Assembly (NCBI GenBank): GCA_905221605.1
Contig: CAJNDS010002155.1
Location: 124,001 to 188,000, forward strand
Direction of reading: 5' to 3'
Length of the DNA: 64,000 nt
DNA from: Symbiodinium natans
Lineage: Eukaryota > Sar > Dinophyceae > Suessiales > Symbiodiniaceae
Part shown: positions 41,658 to 52,227 of the stretch, piece after piece
How the letters are laid out: every line of letters begins with the position of its first letter
Position numbering within the stretch: the stretch's first letter is position 1
Notes under the pieces: model-generated
Database searches by the model: none
What the model was told of the DNA's origin: nothing
The model's input: the letters and a program-made list of their open reading frames with translations, nothing else
Translations under genes and position numbers: made by a program

Positions 41658-42548
41658 CTTTTTAGGTCTGTTAAGGCGACTGCGGGTCATCCAAAGTGGA
41701 CAACGCTTACGATGTCTAAGGAGCTGGAAGATTCATGGGCTCAGATCTCAACCAACAAAGCCAATACTGCTTACAGGATTACAATCAATACTGTAAAGCC
41801 CCTTTTGAACTCAGACTCGGACAAGCTTGCCGGGACTCCTGATAAGCCCCTCAGCCCGGAACCCCTAAACCCTAAACCCTACACCCGAAACCAATATGCC
41901 CCCCATCATAACATGTGCCTTGCTTATCTCCGTTCCAAGCCGGAGAGTCTCCATCAGCTCCGAGCGAAGCGATCCCATGATCTGGCGGACAAAGGGGGGG
42001 GGTCTCTGGAGTGGCGGAAAGGGTTTAAGGCTTAGCCTAAACCCTAAACCCTAAACCCCAAACCCCAAACCCTAAAGGAATTGGGGGATCCAGGTCTTGA
42101 GGGGATTCAATTGAAGTTCTTTATGTTTTGGGGCCAACCAACCTCTGCTCCTGTTGGGTACTGCGGCTACTGCTAGCCGACCGCACGGGCTCTCAACCAG
42201 CCGTGGCTGAGCATCCGCAGGCGCATCCGAGATGAACATTGCCGAAACAGGCGGAACCAGTCCGTGACTGAGACCCTAGTATACCAACTGCTGGAGTTTC
42301 GAGTTCAAAAGAAATGCCCTTCTTCGATTTTCACTTTGAACCTATAAATCCCGAATCCTGCAACCGTCACGAATGCAGTCCCAGGTGCCATCATGTCCTG
42401 TCTGCTCACAGGGCCACCCTGTTGACCACCGAAATAGACGCTGTGGAGATCTCTCGCCTTGGGAGATGTGCTTCGCTTGTACAACTCTGGGATTCTGATG
42501 GGGCTGTGCGCATTTCCAACAAGCCCTCAGACCAGCATGGGCTACTTT

Positions 42549-42631
42549 AGGCCTTACAATCCCCATAACCAACCCCATAAGGGGCCTTTTTAAAGGGTTC
42601 TAGGGTATAATAGCCCATGTAGGTAAGGCCT
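42549..42631. mobile_element. Family H small inverted-repeat element
   Basis: AGGCCTTAC and GTAAGGCCT bound an 83-bp segment. Only one copy was seen. Confidence 0.45.
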
Positions 42632-42818
42632 GAATGGACAATAGAGCTTCTGGAGCCTGAATGCAGCTTAGCTTCCTTGGGGCTGAGACGGTTGCAACAT
42701 AAGGATCGGCCACTTACATGGCGCCGGCCGGCAGACATGCAAGTTCTTCGTCCACATGGCTTTTACAACAATGGATGTTTTCCCAGTGGTTTCTAACAAC
42801 CTTTTTGAAACCCTTTGT

Positions 42819-43121
42819 TCATGAAGGTTTTTTAGCCGTGAGGTGTGTTTCAGGGTTTAGTTCGGAAGTTCGTGCCTTAGCGTTGAGCTCGCTAAGGGGC
42901 ACAGCACCTGCTGCCACCCTGCACATAACAAGGTCAGAAGCCATCTGGGTGCAATGCGCACATGGCAAGTTGTCACTTCTCAGCAAGCCAAATCCTTTAG
43001 CCTTCAAATCCAAAGCCCAACTAACAAAACCAATTCGGCCGCCTGAACACAGAAACTCAGGACGAGTTTCGAGATGATCGAACTGGAACCAATCATTCAG
43101 CCTGGCGATGCAGAACTGCAC
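42819..43121 (-). CDS. Probable exon, unidentified
   Basis: Open on the minus strand from about 43118: FCIARLNDWFQFDHLETRPE, then IGFVSWALDLKAKGFGLLRS and CAHCTQMASDLVMC. Composition and codon third positions look coding. The first bases follow TGTGCAG, a candidate acceptor. The plus strand is also open but reads less naturally. Not recognised. Confidence 0.45.
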   Translation of the reverse strand: MQFCIARLNDWFQFDHLETRPEFLCSGGRIGFVSWALDLKAKGFGLLRSDNLPCAHCTQMASDLVMCRVAAGAVPLSELNAKARTSELNPETHLTAKKPS

Positions 43122-43434
43122 AGGGGTTTAGGGTTCAGGGTTTAGGGTTTCAAGTTCACACGTTTCAGGGTTCTTGGTGCACGTGTCCATGTAGGGTTTG
43201 GGGTTTAGGGATAACAGGTTTTCATGGGATTGAAAGACCCACGCTCGCTCTACGCAATCCCACAAATCTCTCGTACTCAAGAAATCCCGAATCCCAAGCA
43301 TTGGCAAAAGACCCGAAGCAAGAATTCCAAGCCCCACGACCAATCTTAACTTAACTCCTCTAAACCCTAAACCCTAAACCCTAAACCCTTTGGCCGGAGG
43401 GCTCTCTTACGTAAACCCTAAACCCTAAACCCCT

Positions 43435-44668
43435 TCATCCGGGGCGCTGCATGGCCAGGAGCAGGGGTGTGTGAACGAAGCTGGACAGCACCGGGCCGAA
43501 CAAACATGGATCGAAACCTTGGGACACAAGGGTCTTTAGGGTTTAGGGTTTAAAGAGTTTAGGGTTTTAAGGTTTAGGGTTTAGGGTTTGAGGTTTGGGC
43601 CAATTGAAGCTCTCTTCCATTGACTCGAAGTACCCCGGTCAGGTCTCTCAAGGGTTCAGGGATTCTCAGGATTTGGGGTAAAGCCTAAACCCTAAACCCT
43701 AAACCCTAATGTGGGACCTGCTTTAATGTGGGGCCCCCCCCCCCCCCCCCCCCTGAACAGTCGGGGCGTGGATTGGGTCCTGATTACACGGCCCCGGGGG
43801 CTTATATGATTTTAATAGGGTGGAGTTTAGATATGTTTAAAAGGGGCAGCAATGCCCGGTTATCTTGTTTAAAGGCGCGCCACGTGGAATTTTCTTACGG
43901 CGCCCGGACGGTTTGACTTTAAAGCGGACCCCTCAAACAGTGAGGGGGTCCTGAATAATTCCGCCAAATTGACTTTAAAGCGACCCCCCTAATAAATCAG
44001 GTCCAACATTAAACCCTAAACCCTAAACCCTAAAACCTAAACCCTAAACCCATGAACTGGACACCGAAGGCATGTCGAGCTCTTGGCTAAACAAGCGGGA
44101 CCCGTCTTCTTTCCTTGGGGACCAAATGAGCCCCAACGTTGCTCACCCAGAGTAACCTAAGGTAGCAAGGGTTTAGGGTTTAGGGTTTAGGGCTTAGGTA
44201 CCTCCATTTTTACAAGGTATGTATTGGGATCTTCCCTCTTATGCTAACAATCCTTCATCGGGAATACCACGGGGGATACTATATAATCCCTACTGCGGAC
44301 TGTTAGCACACGGGGAAATGCACATGTATGTAGGTTGCTTTACGTCGCCCCCATATGGGTCGCTTGAAATATGGGTGCTTACGAAAACGGGGCCCTCAAT
44401 ATAGACCCCCAAATAGTAGGATTCCTCAAAAAAAAACAAGGACCCCTAAACCCTAAACCCTAAACCCTAAACCCTAAACCCTAAACCCTAAACCCTTCAA
44501 CCCTAAACCCTCTCTCTCTCTCTCTCTCACAGGCAAACCCTAAACCCTAAACCCTAAAACCCTCCCCCTAAAGTCGGAAACCCCCATATGGCGGGCAGGA
44601 TGCTGCTGACGTTCGGCGATCCGAGCCCGAGGTCGACTCCTGGCGACAGCATCGAAGGTTGGCTCCAT
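43435..44668 (-). CDS. Short unidentified gene, three exons
   Basis: First exon 44582-44668 from ATG: MEPTFDAVARSRPRARIAER, ending at GTTTCCG. Middle exon about 44048-44113: KEDGSRLFSQELDMPSVSSS, with acceptor CCCCAAG supplied by a family B end (CCTTGGGGACCAAATGAGCC). Last exon 43435-43517: FDPCLFGPVLSSFVHTPLLL to TGA. All three have CCCTAAA to the left and TTTAGGG to the right. The phase between exons 1 and 2 does not join directly, so an exon is missing or the two belong to different genes. Confidence 0.5.
44224..44320. mobile_element. Family A element, decayed right end (A7)
   Basis: TTGGGATCTTCCCTCTTATG at the left. The inverted ACTGTTAGCACACGGGGA is at the right. Confidence 0.65.
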
Positions 44669-44700
44669 TTTGTGGGCTTGTGGGGTTTAGGGTTTAGGGT

Positions 44701-44794
44701 ACCTAATATCTTTAGTAGGGATGATGGTATCCCCCATTATAATCCCTCAAATCCTTCAATTAAGGACTGTTAGTATAAAGGGGGAACATCCCAA
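44701..44794. mobile_element. Family A element lacking its left end (A8)
   Basis: The left arm has been replaced by the TTTAGGG array at 44684-44700. The right arm TTAAGGACTGTTAGTATAAA then GGGGGAACATCCCAA is intact. This is consistent with telomeric sequence replacing one end. Confidence 0.65.
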
Positions 44795-44943
44795 GTTATG
44801 AGGTTTGTAGGGTCCGGGTGGTTGGCAGGTGTTGATCTCTCTAAAGTAAGATGGGCGCAAGGGATGGAGCAGTATTCAAGCCTAGCGAGAAAAAACGATC
44901 CTAGACCCTACTTAAACCCTAAACTCTATGAACCCTTTCAACC

Positions 44944-45062
44944 ATAGCCCTAGAAACCCTAGAAACCCTAGAAACCCTAGAAACCCTAGAAACCCTAGAA
45001 ACCCTAGAAACCCTAGAAACCCTAGAAGCCCTAGAAGCCCTAGAAGCCCTAGAAACCCTATC
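44944..45062. repeat. CCCTAGAAA minisatellite
   Basis: About 13 perfect 9-bp units, the last three with CCCTAGAAG. It creates matching repeat peptides (RNPRNP and GFLGFL) on opposite strands, which are not genes. Confidence 0.95.
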
Positions 45063-45424
45063 AACCCAAATTGTTTCGCAGCGACACGGAAACCTGAAGT
45101 TTGCAACCTGGCCAAGCTTTGCGGCGAGCCCCATATGAGCCGCTCATGTCTAAGACCTGCGTGCCCTTCGAAAAAAACACATAGGGACCACTACCTCGCC
45201 CCCGCTAAACCCTAAATACGCTAAGTCCTAAACCTTAAACCCCCCTTTGAACGAGGTCTCTCAGGCCTGCACAACCCTAAACCCTGAACCCGAAACCCTA
45301 ACACCCTTTTCCAAAAGACTTCGCCCACCCTAAACCTTAGCACCCTACACCCTTGAAAATCCCTGCCAAGCCCCTAAACCCTAAACCCTAAACCCTAAAC
45401 CCTAAACCCTAAACCCTAAACCCC

Positions 45425-45540
45425 TCCTTCCACGAACTCGGCCCCCGGATGCCACCCCCGCTGTTTTCGGCACTTCTCCACCGACTCGGAGAGCGTGGAG
45501 CCTCCCCAGAGTTGGCCTCAGAGGACTGCTTCTGCTTCTT
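45425..45540 (-). CDS. Exon, low-complexity basic/Ser-rich, unidentified
   Basis: The minus strand reads KKQKQSSEANSGEAPRSPSR, then WRSAENSGGGIRGPSSWKEG. A CCCTAAA array abuts on the left (45372-45422), giving an intron start with TTTAGGG in sense. A likely disordered region of an unknown protein. Confidence 0.5.
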
Positions 45541-45814
45541 GGGGGGGAGGGGGGGGGTTTGGGGGCCCTAAACCCTAAACCCTAAGGTTTAGGGTTTAGG
45601 GTTTAGGGTTTAGGGCTTAGGGCCCCGAACCCTGAACCCTACACTAGGCCCTACACCCTTTCTTTGATGTCCAGTCTTAAGCCTCCACTACGTTCTTTGT
45701 TGGCAGAGGGAGGGGGGGGGGGGATCCTGAATGCAAACATCACTCCTGAACACTGTAAGCTTTGTGTTTTGCTCTCCTCTCTTTCCCTTTCTCCTTCCAG
45801 CTGCTACTCAAACC

Positions 45815-45892
45815 TTGGGATGTTCCCCCTTAAAATAGGGATTGTAGTTCCCCCCCTATGAAAAAGTTGGTAAAAGGGGGGGAACATCCCAA
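45815..45892. mobile_element. Family A element (A9)
   Basis: TTGGGATGTTCCCCCTTAAA to GGGGGGGAACATCCCAA. 78 bp with a shortened centre. Confidence 0.8.
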
Positions 45893-46000
45893 CTCAAACC
45901 TTACAAGGCCTAAACCCTAAACCCTAAACCCTAAACGCTAAACCTTAAACCCTAAACCCTAAACCCTACACCCCGTGCCATCCTTCAGCTACGCGGCTCC

Positions 46001-49000
46001 CTAGAAGCGTGGCGCGCCGAAGGGCCGACTCCCAAACAAGCTCGCCATCTGAGGGTCCGCGGCTTTGGGCACTTTAAACGAGTAATTATATTTAGGGGGT
46101 TTAGGGTTTGGGGTTTGGGGTTTAGGGTTTTTTTTTGCCACCCGCCTAGCTGACCCCTCTGAGATCACTCCGCAGGGAACAATCGTGGTCTCTCTCGTGT
46201 GTACCAGAAAGCAAAAAGGGCCCCGAGGCATCCCCATCCCGCAACTGTCACTCACACAAAACTCCAACTCACACTAAGTCCCTACAACACACAAGCCACG
46301 CGAGTGATGTTTAGGGTTTAGGGTTTAGGGTAAAGGGCTCCGGCTTTGGGGCTCGGGCGGTTGCAGCTCTGGGGATCATGGCTTTGGGTCGCTTGGGCTG
46401 AAGGGGATGTGATGTGACTCCTAGAGTTGACCAGCTGCTTTGTTCGGACAACCCTTCCGCCTCTCTCAGAAGATGGTGTCGACACACCTGCGCACTCCAC
46501 CGTCCCTGTGTCTAGGGCGTGGAGCTGTGTTTTGAGTTCAGGAAAAGCCCTAAACCTACCAATCAGGGGGTCGGTAGGAATCAGCGACAAGAATCCGTAG
46601 ATTGGAACCCCAAACTCAAACTGCACGAGTCCAACTCCGGAGCGACCGGAACCTGGGACTACGAAACCTTTTAGGGCTTAGGAGGGCTTAGAGCTTAGGG
46701 GGTTTAGGACTTAGAGGGTTTTAGGGCATAGGCATGGTTTAGGGGGGTATGGGATTTAGGGTTTTGTCGCTGAGGGTTTTAAGTGTTTTGCCCAGAGCAA
46801 CCCTGTACTGGAAAGAAGGGTCATCACCCTAAACCCTAAACCCTAAACCCTAAACCATAAAGCACTTCATCCTGCTGTTCGTCTGTGTGCTTGTGTTTTG
46901 TCGGGATTAAGAGAGACCGGGAACCCTGGGCTGTTACTTCTGGATATGTTCCGGTCATTCCTGGCGGCTGCGTGTCATCTTTGCGAGCTTAGGGGATTCA
47001 GTTTTATCGGGCTTATGATGACAAGGAAGCCTGAACCCTAAGCCCGAACCCCTACCTAGAGTGATTAACTTTCGGAACCCCCCCGCCCCCCCCCCAAAAA
47101 AAAAAATAGAATAAAATAAATAATAATGATATATATATATATATATGAAAATAAGAATAATAAATAAATAGAAAGTTTTGGCCGAGCTGCTATCCAACCA
47201 CCAACCTGCATCTGCGAGCCCAGCGCAGGCCACTTTGGGCACCGACGCCCGCACGAGGCGGCAAAGGCCATCAAGGTTGTAGAGCGTGCCTTTCCAGAAA
47301 GGCCCTGAACCCCAAACCCCAAACCCCAAACCCTAAACCCTAAACCCTAAACCCCAGACCCTAAACCCTAGACCCTAAACCCTTAACCCTAAACCCTGAA
47401 CCCTAAACCCTAAACCCTCCAAGGGGAACTTTTTTGCAGCAGGCTCGGAAGGGTGTTAGCCCGGACATGTTCAGGCCATGTGGTTTTCACACGGGGGCCC
47501 TAAACCGTAAACCCTAAAAAGGCGGCCAAAGTGAGGTATCACAGAGGCCAAGCAAGCAGAATGTCCCACCCCTCCAGCACTGGCAATTTGAAAAGCGCAG
47601 CTAAGAAATGCCGCCGACATGAGCCTCCATGCCCATCAATGCTTGCAGGTACCATGCATGACCGCCACGTGGCAAAGGTGGCGATCAATTAAACGCGGTC
47701 TCCTCACCAGGCGTGAGGAATCAGGTGTGCCCAGAGGCACTGTGAGGGGGGCTCAGCCCTCACCAGCCCGCAGCACAAGTAACAGCCTCAAAACCCAGCC
47801 TCCAGGTTTGACAAACAGACCCACAAGTGGCCACATGCTAAAAGACCCGGTTACCTGTGAGCAAGCGAAAACCAGTTGCCTGTACGCGAATTCCGCCCCA
47901 TGGGAAAACTGTTCGTGACCCGATCAAAGTGTACCAGACTCTGGTCAGAAATGCAGCACGTAAAACACGGGAAGCTAACATCGACAGTCCAGCGGCCGCA
48001 ATCAAGCTTTTCCATTCTGTTGTGCAGAAGTAGCAACCCGATGTCCAAGTGGAGCAGCCCATCAACCCAGAAGAAGTCCAACACTCGCCACGGCGCGTCC
48101 AAGAAACAGCCATAAACTGTACGCCAACCATGTCCCAGAGAGCAGAGAGGCCAGACTGTACAGCCTCCCAAAAGGTGAGTTACGAGACCCACCCAGCGCT
48201 GGAGCAGCTCAAGATGGAAAAACATGGCTGTGGCTATGTTGCATGGAAATCACTTCTTGAGCACGGATTGTTACAGGATTGCACAGGCAAGCTCAGCAAT
48301 TGATCTTGGAACACTCGACTTTCCTTGCCAAACGCTGCAGTCTGGGTGTTCGTTACGAAAAGGCCACTCTGCAAGAATAGCACTTCAACCCTAAACCCTA
48401 AACCCTAAACCCCAGACCCTAAACCCTTAACCCTAAACCCTGAACCCTAAACCCTAAACCCTCCAAGGGGAACTTTTTTGCAGCAGGCTCGGAAGGGTGT
48501 TAGCCCGGACATGTTCAGGCCATGTGGTTTTCACACGGGGGCCCTAAACCGTAAACCCTAAAAAAAGAACCTAAACCCAAGGATTTTTCTTTTCGCTCAC
48601 GCGCAGCTGGACGAACTGCCGGGAAGGTTGTGGGCTTGGGGTTTCGGGCCAGTTGATTTTGGGCTTGCTTCAAGATTGTCGGGGGCTCACGATACGCTGC
48701 TATGCAACAATTATACAATCAAAATCATAAAAATAGTAATCATAACAATGCTACTACTCGTACCAATTCGGAGATAAGTAAGAATACGAAAAGCATAGGT
48801 TTGCTAAGCGCAGGCCCCTCGACTTCAACGGCCCTGTGGCCTGAACAGCTTAAGCACGGGAAAGCCAGGAGGGACCCAGTGGCTCTTTCAGCAGATGATC
48901 CTCTTCCCTGAGTTGGGGCCTGTAGAGTGGAGAGCCCATGCAAGCCCTGAAAAAAAACCCAAGAACCATGACTTCAGAACCTTGCAAGATAAGTCAGTGA

Positions 49001-50892
49001 CCTTGGACACTGTAAAGCCCCTCAGCATATGAAACCCTAAACCCAAAACCCATTTGAGCTCGGGGACGAAAACATCCCCCACATCCAAACTCTTAAACTC
49101 ACAAAGCCCTCGCTGCAAAACCCCAGCTAGACCCCAAGACTGAACTCGCTCCCACAAACCCGAAACCCGAGTAAGCAGTCGTAACTCACCCCTAAGACCC
49201 AAAGCCCAAACACCCCAAACTCCAACAAATTCCAAAGCCCTTGGCACCTCGACCCCCTGCGCTGCATCCGCTAAAGAGCACCAGGGCAGCATTCTGGGAA
49301 GTGCACACGCAGGTGCTTGAGGGCTTAGGGGGCTCTAGGGATTTTCGGGGTGTGCTTCTTCGATTGGCAGGGTCTTGGGATGTTCGGCTTCGGACCAAAT
49401 AACACTAAAATTGGGGTCGCATACCCTTTACTACTACAAGTCCAAGAATGGTATGTGAACCATAAACATGTGTAGGGTTCATTCAGTCCCCAAGGATCTG
49501 GGGTCATGCGCAATGCGGCAATTAGTCCGAACAAGTGTCTCCTCGGGAGAGCCAAGGACACAGTATCATTGGCCCTCGAGAAGAGACGTCTCTAGGACGC
49601 CGAGTACTAGTCCTAATGCCCCTAGCCCTCCTCGGGGACCAAATGAACCAAAACATTGGGGTCATTTACCCTTTACTACTAATTCCTATTCCAGTAATTT
49701 ACAATATTTGGTAACTTATCTTTGTGCTTTTGCGGTATGTCAACCATGACCCCTTTAGGGTTCATTTAGTCCCCAAGGCCTTCATGCCATGATGGTCCAG
49801 GAGCGTATTCACTGCAGTGGCCAGGATATGGGCACCCTGGTCATGCAGGCAGAGCAACAAGTCTTCTTGGAACCCCTGCACCCTTTAGCCTCATACAAAC
49901 AGAACCAGAGAAACTTTCAAATACATTTATAGAAAGCGCTTTGGGTATGCATGTTCTTCCTACATATAACTACTTATCTCTCTCGCTCTTGCTCTCTCTC
50001 TCTCTCTCTCTCTCCCCATCGATCTATCTATGTATCTACCTATCAATCTACATAAGCCGGGTGCAACATTATAGGCCATGCTAATGGGAGTGGGGCCAAA
50101 GGCATGTATCCCTTAAAGGCATACGAGAGCTGAAGGAACCTCGAAGTACCAGGTCTTTCCCCGCCATGTCCGTGAGGTGTTGCCCATCCAGGAATCGGAG
50201 CTGCAGTACCTCATAAGATACTATGATTGTTTCTAACAACTTTTTTTGTCTAAGTGTAACTGTGATATTTTGCAACTCCTCGCTAACATATTTTTGATTT
50301 TAAATTGCCACTCGTGTTTTTTGATATTACATATTGTTGTTGATATTTAAATATTTTCATCTTATTCCTGATATAAGGATTCAACCCTAGATGTCAGGGT
50401 TTGGGACTTCAGCCTGAAGCTTCTGACTGAGCCCCAACCTTTGCCCCAAACACCTCTCTTCACCGAGCAAGCTGCCCGACGTAGACGTGCGCAGCGGTGG
50501 AGAGGAAGGGAGTCGACCCAACCCCGCGCGCGAACATCCCGCCCTTCCAAATCAGCTGCTCACGATGTCGTGTGGACTCGAGGTACTGGCCGTGAGCCTT
50601 GGCTGATGGTCTTAAGAATCGCTTACATGAGCTTCAACCGAATGTTGATTCATAAGCGCCATGACAGTGAAGCAGTCCCGCCCAAATGTTCGAAGCACTG
50701 GATCGTACTCAAAGGGGCTGGAGACTCACAGTTCTCCTGGTCGTAGCAGTAGCCCCCTCCCTCCAGGTGGATATGCCACACAGTCCTGCCAATGAAAGTC
50801 TTCACTGGCACGGGGCTCAAGTACATGGCACCAGGGCTGCCATCATTGCAGTGGGTGCCCGGTAGAAGTATCATCCTGAGAGCAGTCGCCAT
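46001..50892 (-). CDS. Notum/pectinacetylesterase-type carboxylesterase, multi-exon
   Basis: This alpha/beta-hydrolase family removes acyl or acetyl groups (plant pectin; animal Wnt lipid). Exons: 50728-50892 (CNDGSPGAMYLSPV, HIHLEGGGYCYDQENC); about 50485-50585 (TRHREQLIWKGGMF); 50150-50209 (LRFLDGQHLTDMAGKDL); 49780-49836 (GAHILATAVNTLLDHHGMK); 49248-49293 (NAALVLFSGCSAGGR, nucleophile Ser in GCSAGG); 47183-47289 (TLYNLDGLCRLVRAS, then GLADAGWWLD with the probable acid Asp); about 46556-46648 (VQFEFGVPIYGFL); 46001-about 46057 (VPKAADPQMASLFGSRPF to TAG). The last two exons are less certain, and the catalytic His was not located. Phases join from 50209 to 47183. The ATG at 50892 lacks a signal peptide, so an upstream exon may exist. 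The substrate is unknown. Confidence 0.88.
47343..47518. repeat. Direct repeat, copy 1 (in a Notum-like intron)
   Basis: About 165 bp nearly identical to 48396-48562: CCCTAAA variants, then CCAAGGGGAACTTTTTTGCA, GCAGGCTCGGAAGGGTGTTA and GGGGGCCCTAAACCGTAAAC. Copy 1 has one extra 14-bp CCCTAGACCCTAAA step. Confidence 0.95.
48396..48562. repeat. Direct repeat, copy 2
   Basis: Near-exact copy of 47343-47518. The 877-bp segment between the two has no telomeric units and has a plus-strand open stretch (QVEQPINPEEVQHSPRRVQE) ending at a GTGAGT. Confidence 0.95.
49391..49495. mobile_element. Family B element (B3)
   Basis: CGGACCAAATAACACTAAAA to GGTTCATTCAGTCCCCAAGG, inside the Notum-like intron 49294-49779. 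Confidence 0.75.
49629..49779 (-). mobile_element. Family B element supplying a GC donor of the Notum-like gene (B2)
   Basis: CTCGGGGACCAAATGAACCA to GGGTTCATTTAGTCCCCAAGG. On the minus strand the exon ends ATGAAG and the element starts GCCTTGGGGAC, a GC donor. The next exon joins exactly (HHGMK-NAALVLFSGCSAGG). Confidence 0.85.
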
Positions 50893-51345
50893 GGCTTAAA
50901 TCCGCACCCGACTGCAGTGAACGGATCCTGACGGGTAGTGGTGTGGGGTGGGGTGCGGGGTGCGGGTTGTGGGAAGCAGATGGTAGTCTCAACAAGCTGT
51001 TCATGAAGATGGGGCCGTGCTGTCTGACACCCTATTCCTGAGGGCTTGCCACAGCGGCGCAAGAGTTGCAACCTCTATGACGCAAGAGTACAATTACTTT
51101 AGAACTCGACCTGACATCCAAGGCATCAACCTGTGCAGTCCAGAGCACGCCAACAATCGTTCACGAGCTGCACAGAAACATGCGTTCCCGCTTTCGACTT
51201 ACCTGATGGAGCGTGGCCAGGTGCGAGTCAAAGAGTTTGCTGCGCAAGTTTGCTCAGCGCGAAGGCCTACCGTGGTGAAACCTTACCGCTGGGCAGCCGG
51301 GCACGTAGTGTGCGAGAAAAAAATCTCCAGCGACCCAGGATGGGC

Positions 51346-51415
51346 TATTAAATACCCTATACAAGGCCCCTTTTTTACGTTGCAAGGCCCAGGTAGGGCC
51401 CATAAGGGTCATCTT
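51346..51415. mobile_element. Family F repeat, single copy
   Basis: ACCCTATACAAGGCCCCTTT and GGTAGGGCCCATAAGGGTCA match units at 29225-29515. It lies directly downstream of the gene ending at 51409. Confidence 0.5.
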
Positions 51416-52227
51416 TGCCCTGGCACAACGGAGTGCGGGGAAAAGTCCACGGAGTTGGGCACCCTGTGGGCTGGCTTCGGCCGCATTGTAACAGATCCTG
51501 CTCCGTGCGCCTCGGCCAATAATCTGTCCATGCGGGCAAAAGGCAGCTGATCCACCATAGACATGACAGCCGACTTTGATGTCTGCGAGCTGTCACTACG
51601 AGGGCTCCTGTGCTTCTCGATCATGGGTCGAAGGGCCTCGAGCGCGGCGGGATGTGCCATGACCTGCTGAACCGGAGTCGCAGGCGGGCCTCGCAGCCGT
51701 CGTGCCTGGTGCATCAACGGGACAGGCTCGGCCACGTAAGCCCGCCGCGAAGGAGGGATCTCACACCTGGGCCGTAGCAGGAGAGACAAGTTCTCTTCCG
51801 GCGGGGGCAGGTGTTTGGCTCCTGCTGGTGGCATGTCACTGGCGACGTTCACCAAAGAGCCAGCGCCCCCGGGGACAACTCGGTCGTGTGGTCGGCAGTG
51901 GCCTTGGCCCATCCGGCTTCGCATGTAGTAGGGAAGGCCCTGACCCACATCATCTGGAGTCGACTCCTTAGTCGCCCAGCAACCATGATATAACAAGGGC
52001 ACCCTCTTTTTTGGTTGGTTACTTTAAATAAGGGAAACCAGAACCAAAAAAAAGGGGTACAAAGGGTACCACCAAGGCTCCCCACCAAGAACTAAGATGT
52101 CAGGGGGCTTCGGGGCTCGCCGCCTTTTCGGCAGATCCAGGCACACGCTGACATGGTCGCGCCTGGAATCCTGTCGCCCCGCGGCCCCCACGAAGCGTGG
52201 AGAAGCGCTAGCAAAGGCTTGCGCCAT
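51409..52227 (-). CDS. Unidentified protein of 234 residues, two exons
   Basis: Exon 1, 52081-52227 (49 codons), starts MAQAFASASPRFVGAAGRQD and has a basic KRRRAPKPP stretch. The donor is GAGCCTTGG (GA type). The intron 51967-52080 is 114 bp and ends CGACTAAG. Exon 2, 51409-51966 (185 codons), runs ESTPDDVGQGLPYYMRSRMG to HSVVPGQR and TGA. Phase 0 joins to phase 0. The protein is rich in Pro, Arg and Ala with no membrane segment, and no known domain was seen. A region such as MAHPAALEALRPMIEKH looks helical. The plus-strand open frames here are shadows. Confidence 0.75.

Larger units (their letters stand above)
40299..42818. other. No confident gene
   Basis: Minus frames at 40519-40734 and 40400-40642 and plus frames at 41565-42035 and 42314-42550 are open, but none has decisive boundaries or a recognisable family. 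Family A6 lies at 41570-41657 and family H at 42549-42631. Telomeric units are sparse until 41860. Confidence 0.4.

Noticed and set aside
41565-42035. 156-codon plus-strand open frame
   Set aside because: It begins inside the family A element at 41570-41657 and ends in telomeric units. The middle (41690-41860) could be coding, but nothing confirms it.
46014-46267. Minus frame FCVSDSCGMGMPRGPFCF taken as the missing His-bearing exon of the Notum-like gene
   Set aside because: It contains Cys and His residues but does not align with the family's C-terminal pattern, and its phase does not join the neighbouring exons.
51017-51550. 177-codon plus-strand open frame
   Set aside because: It overlaps the well-supported minus exon 51409-51966 and a family F repeat, and has no boundary or family support.
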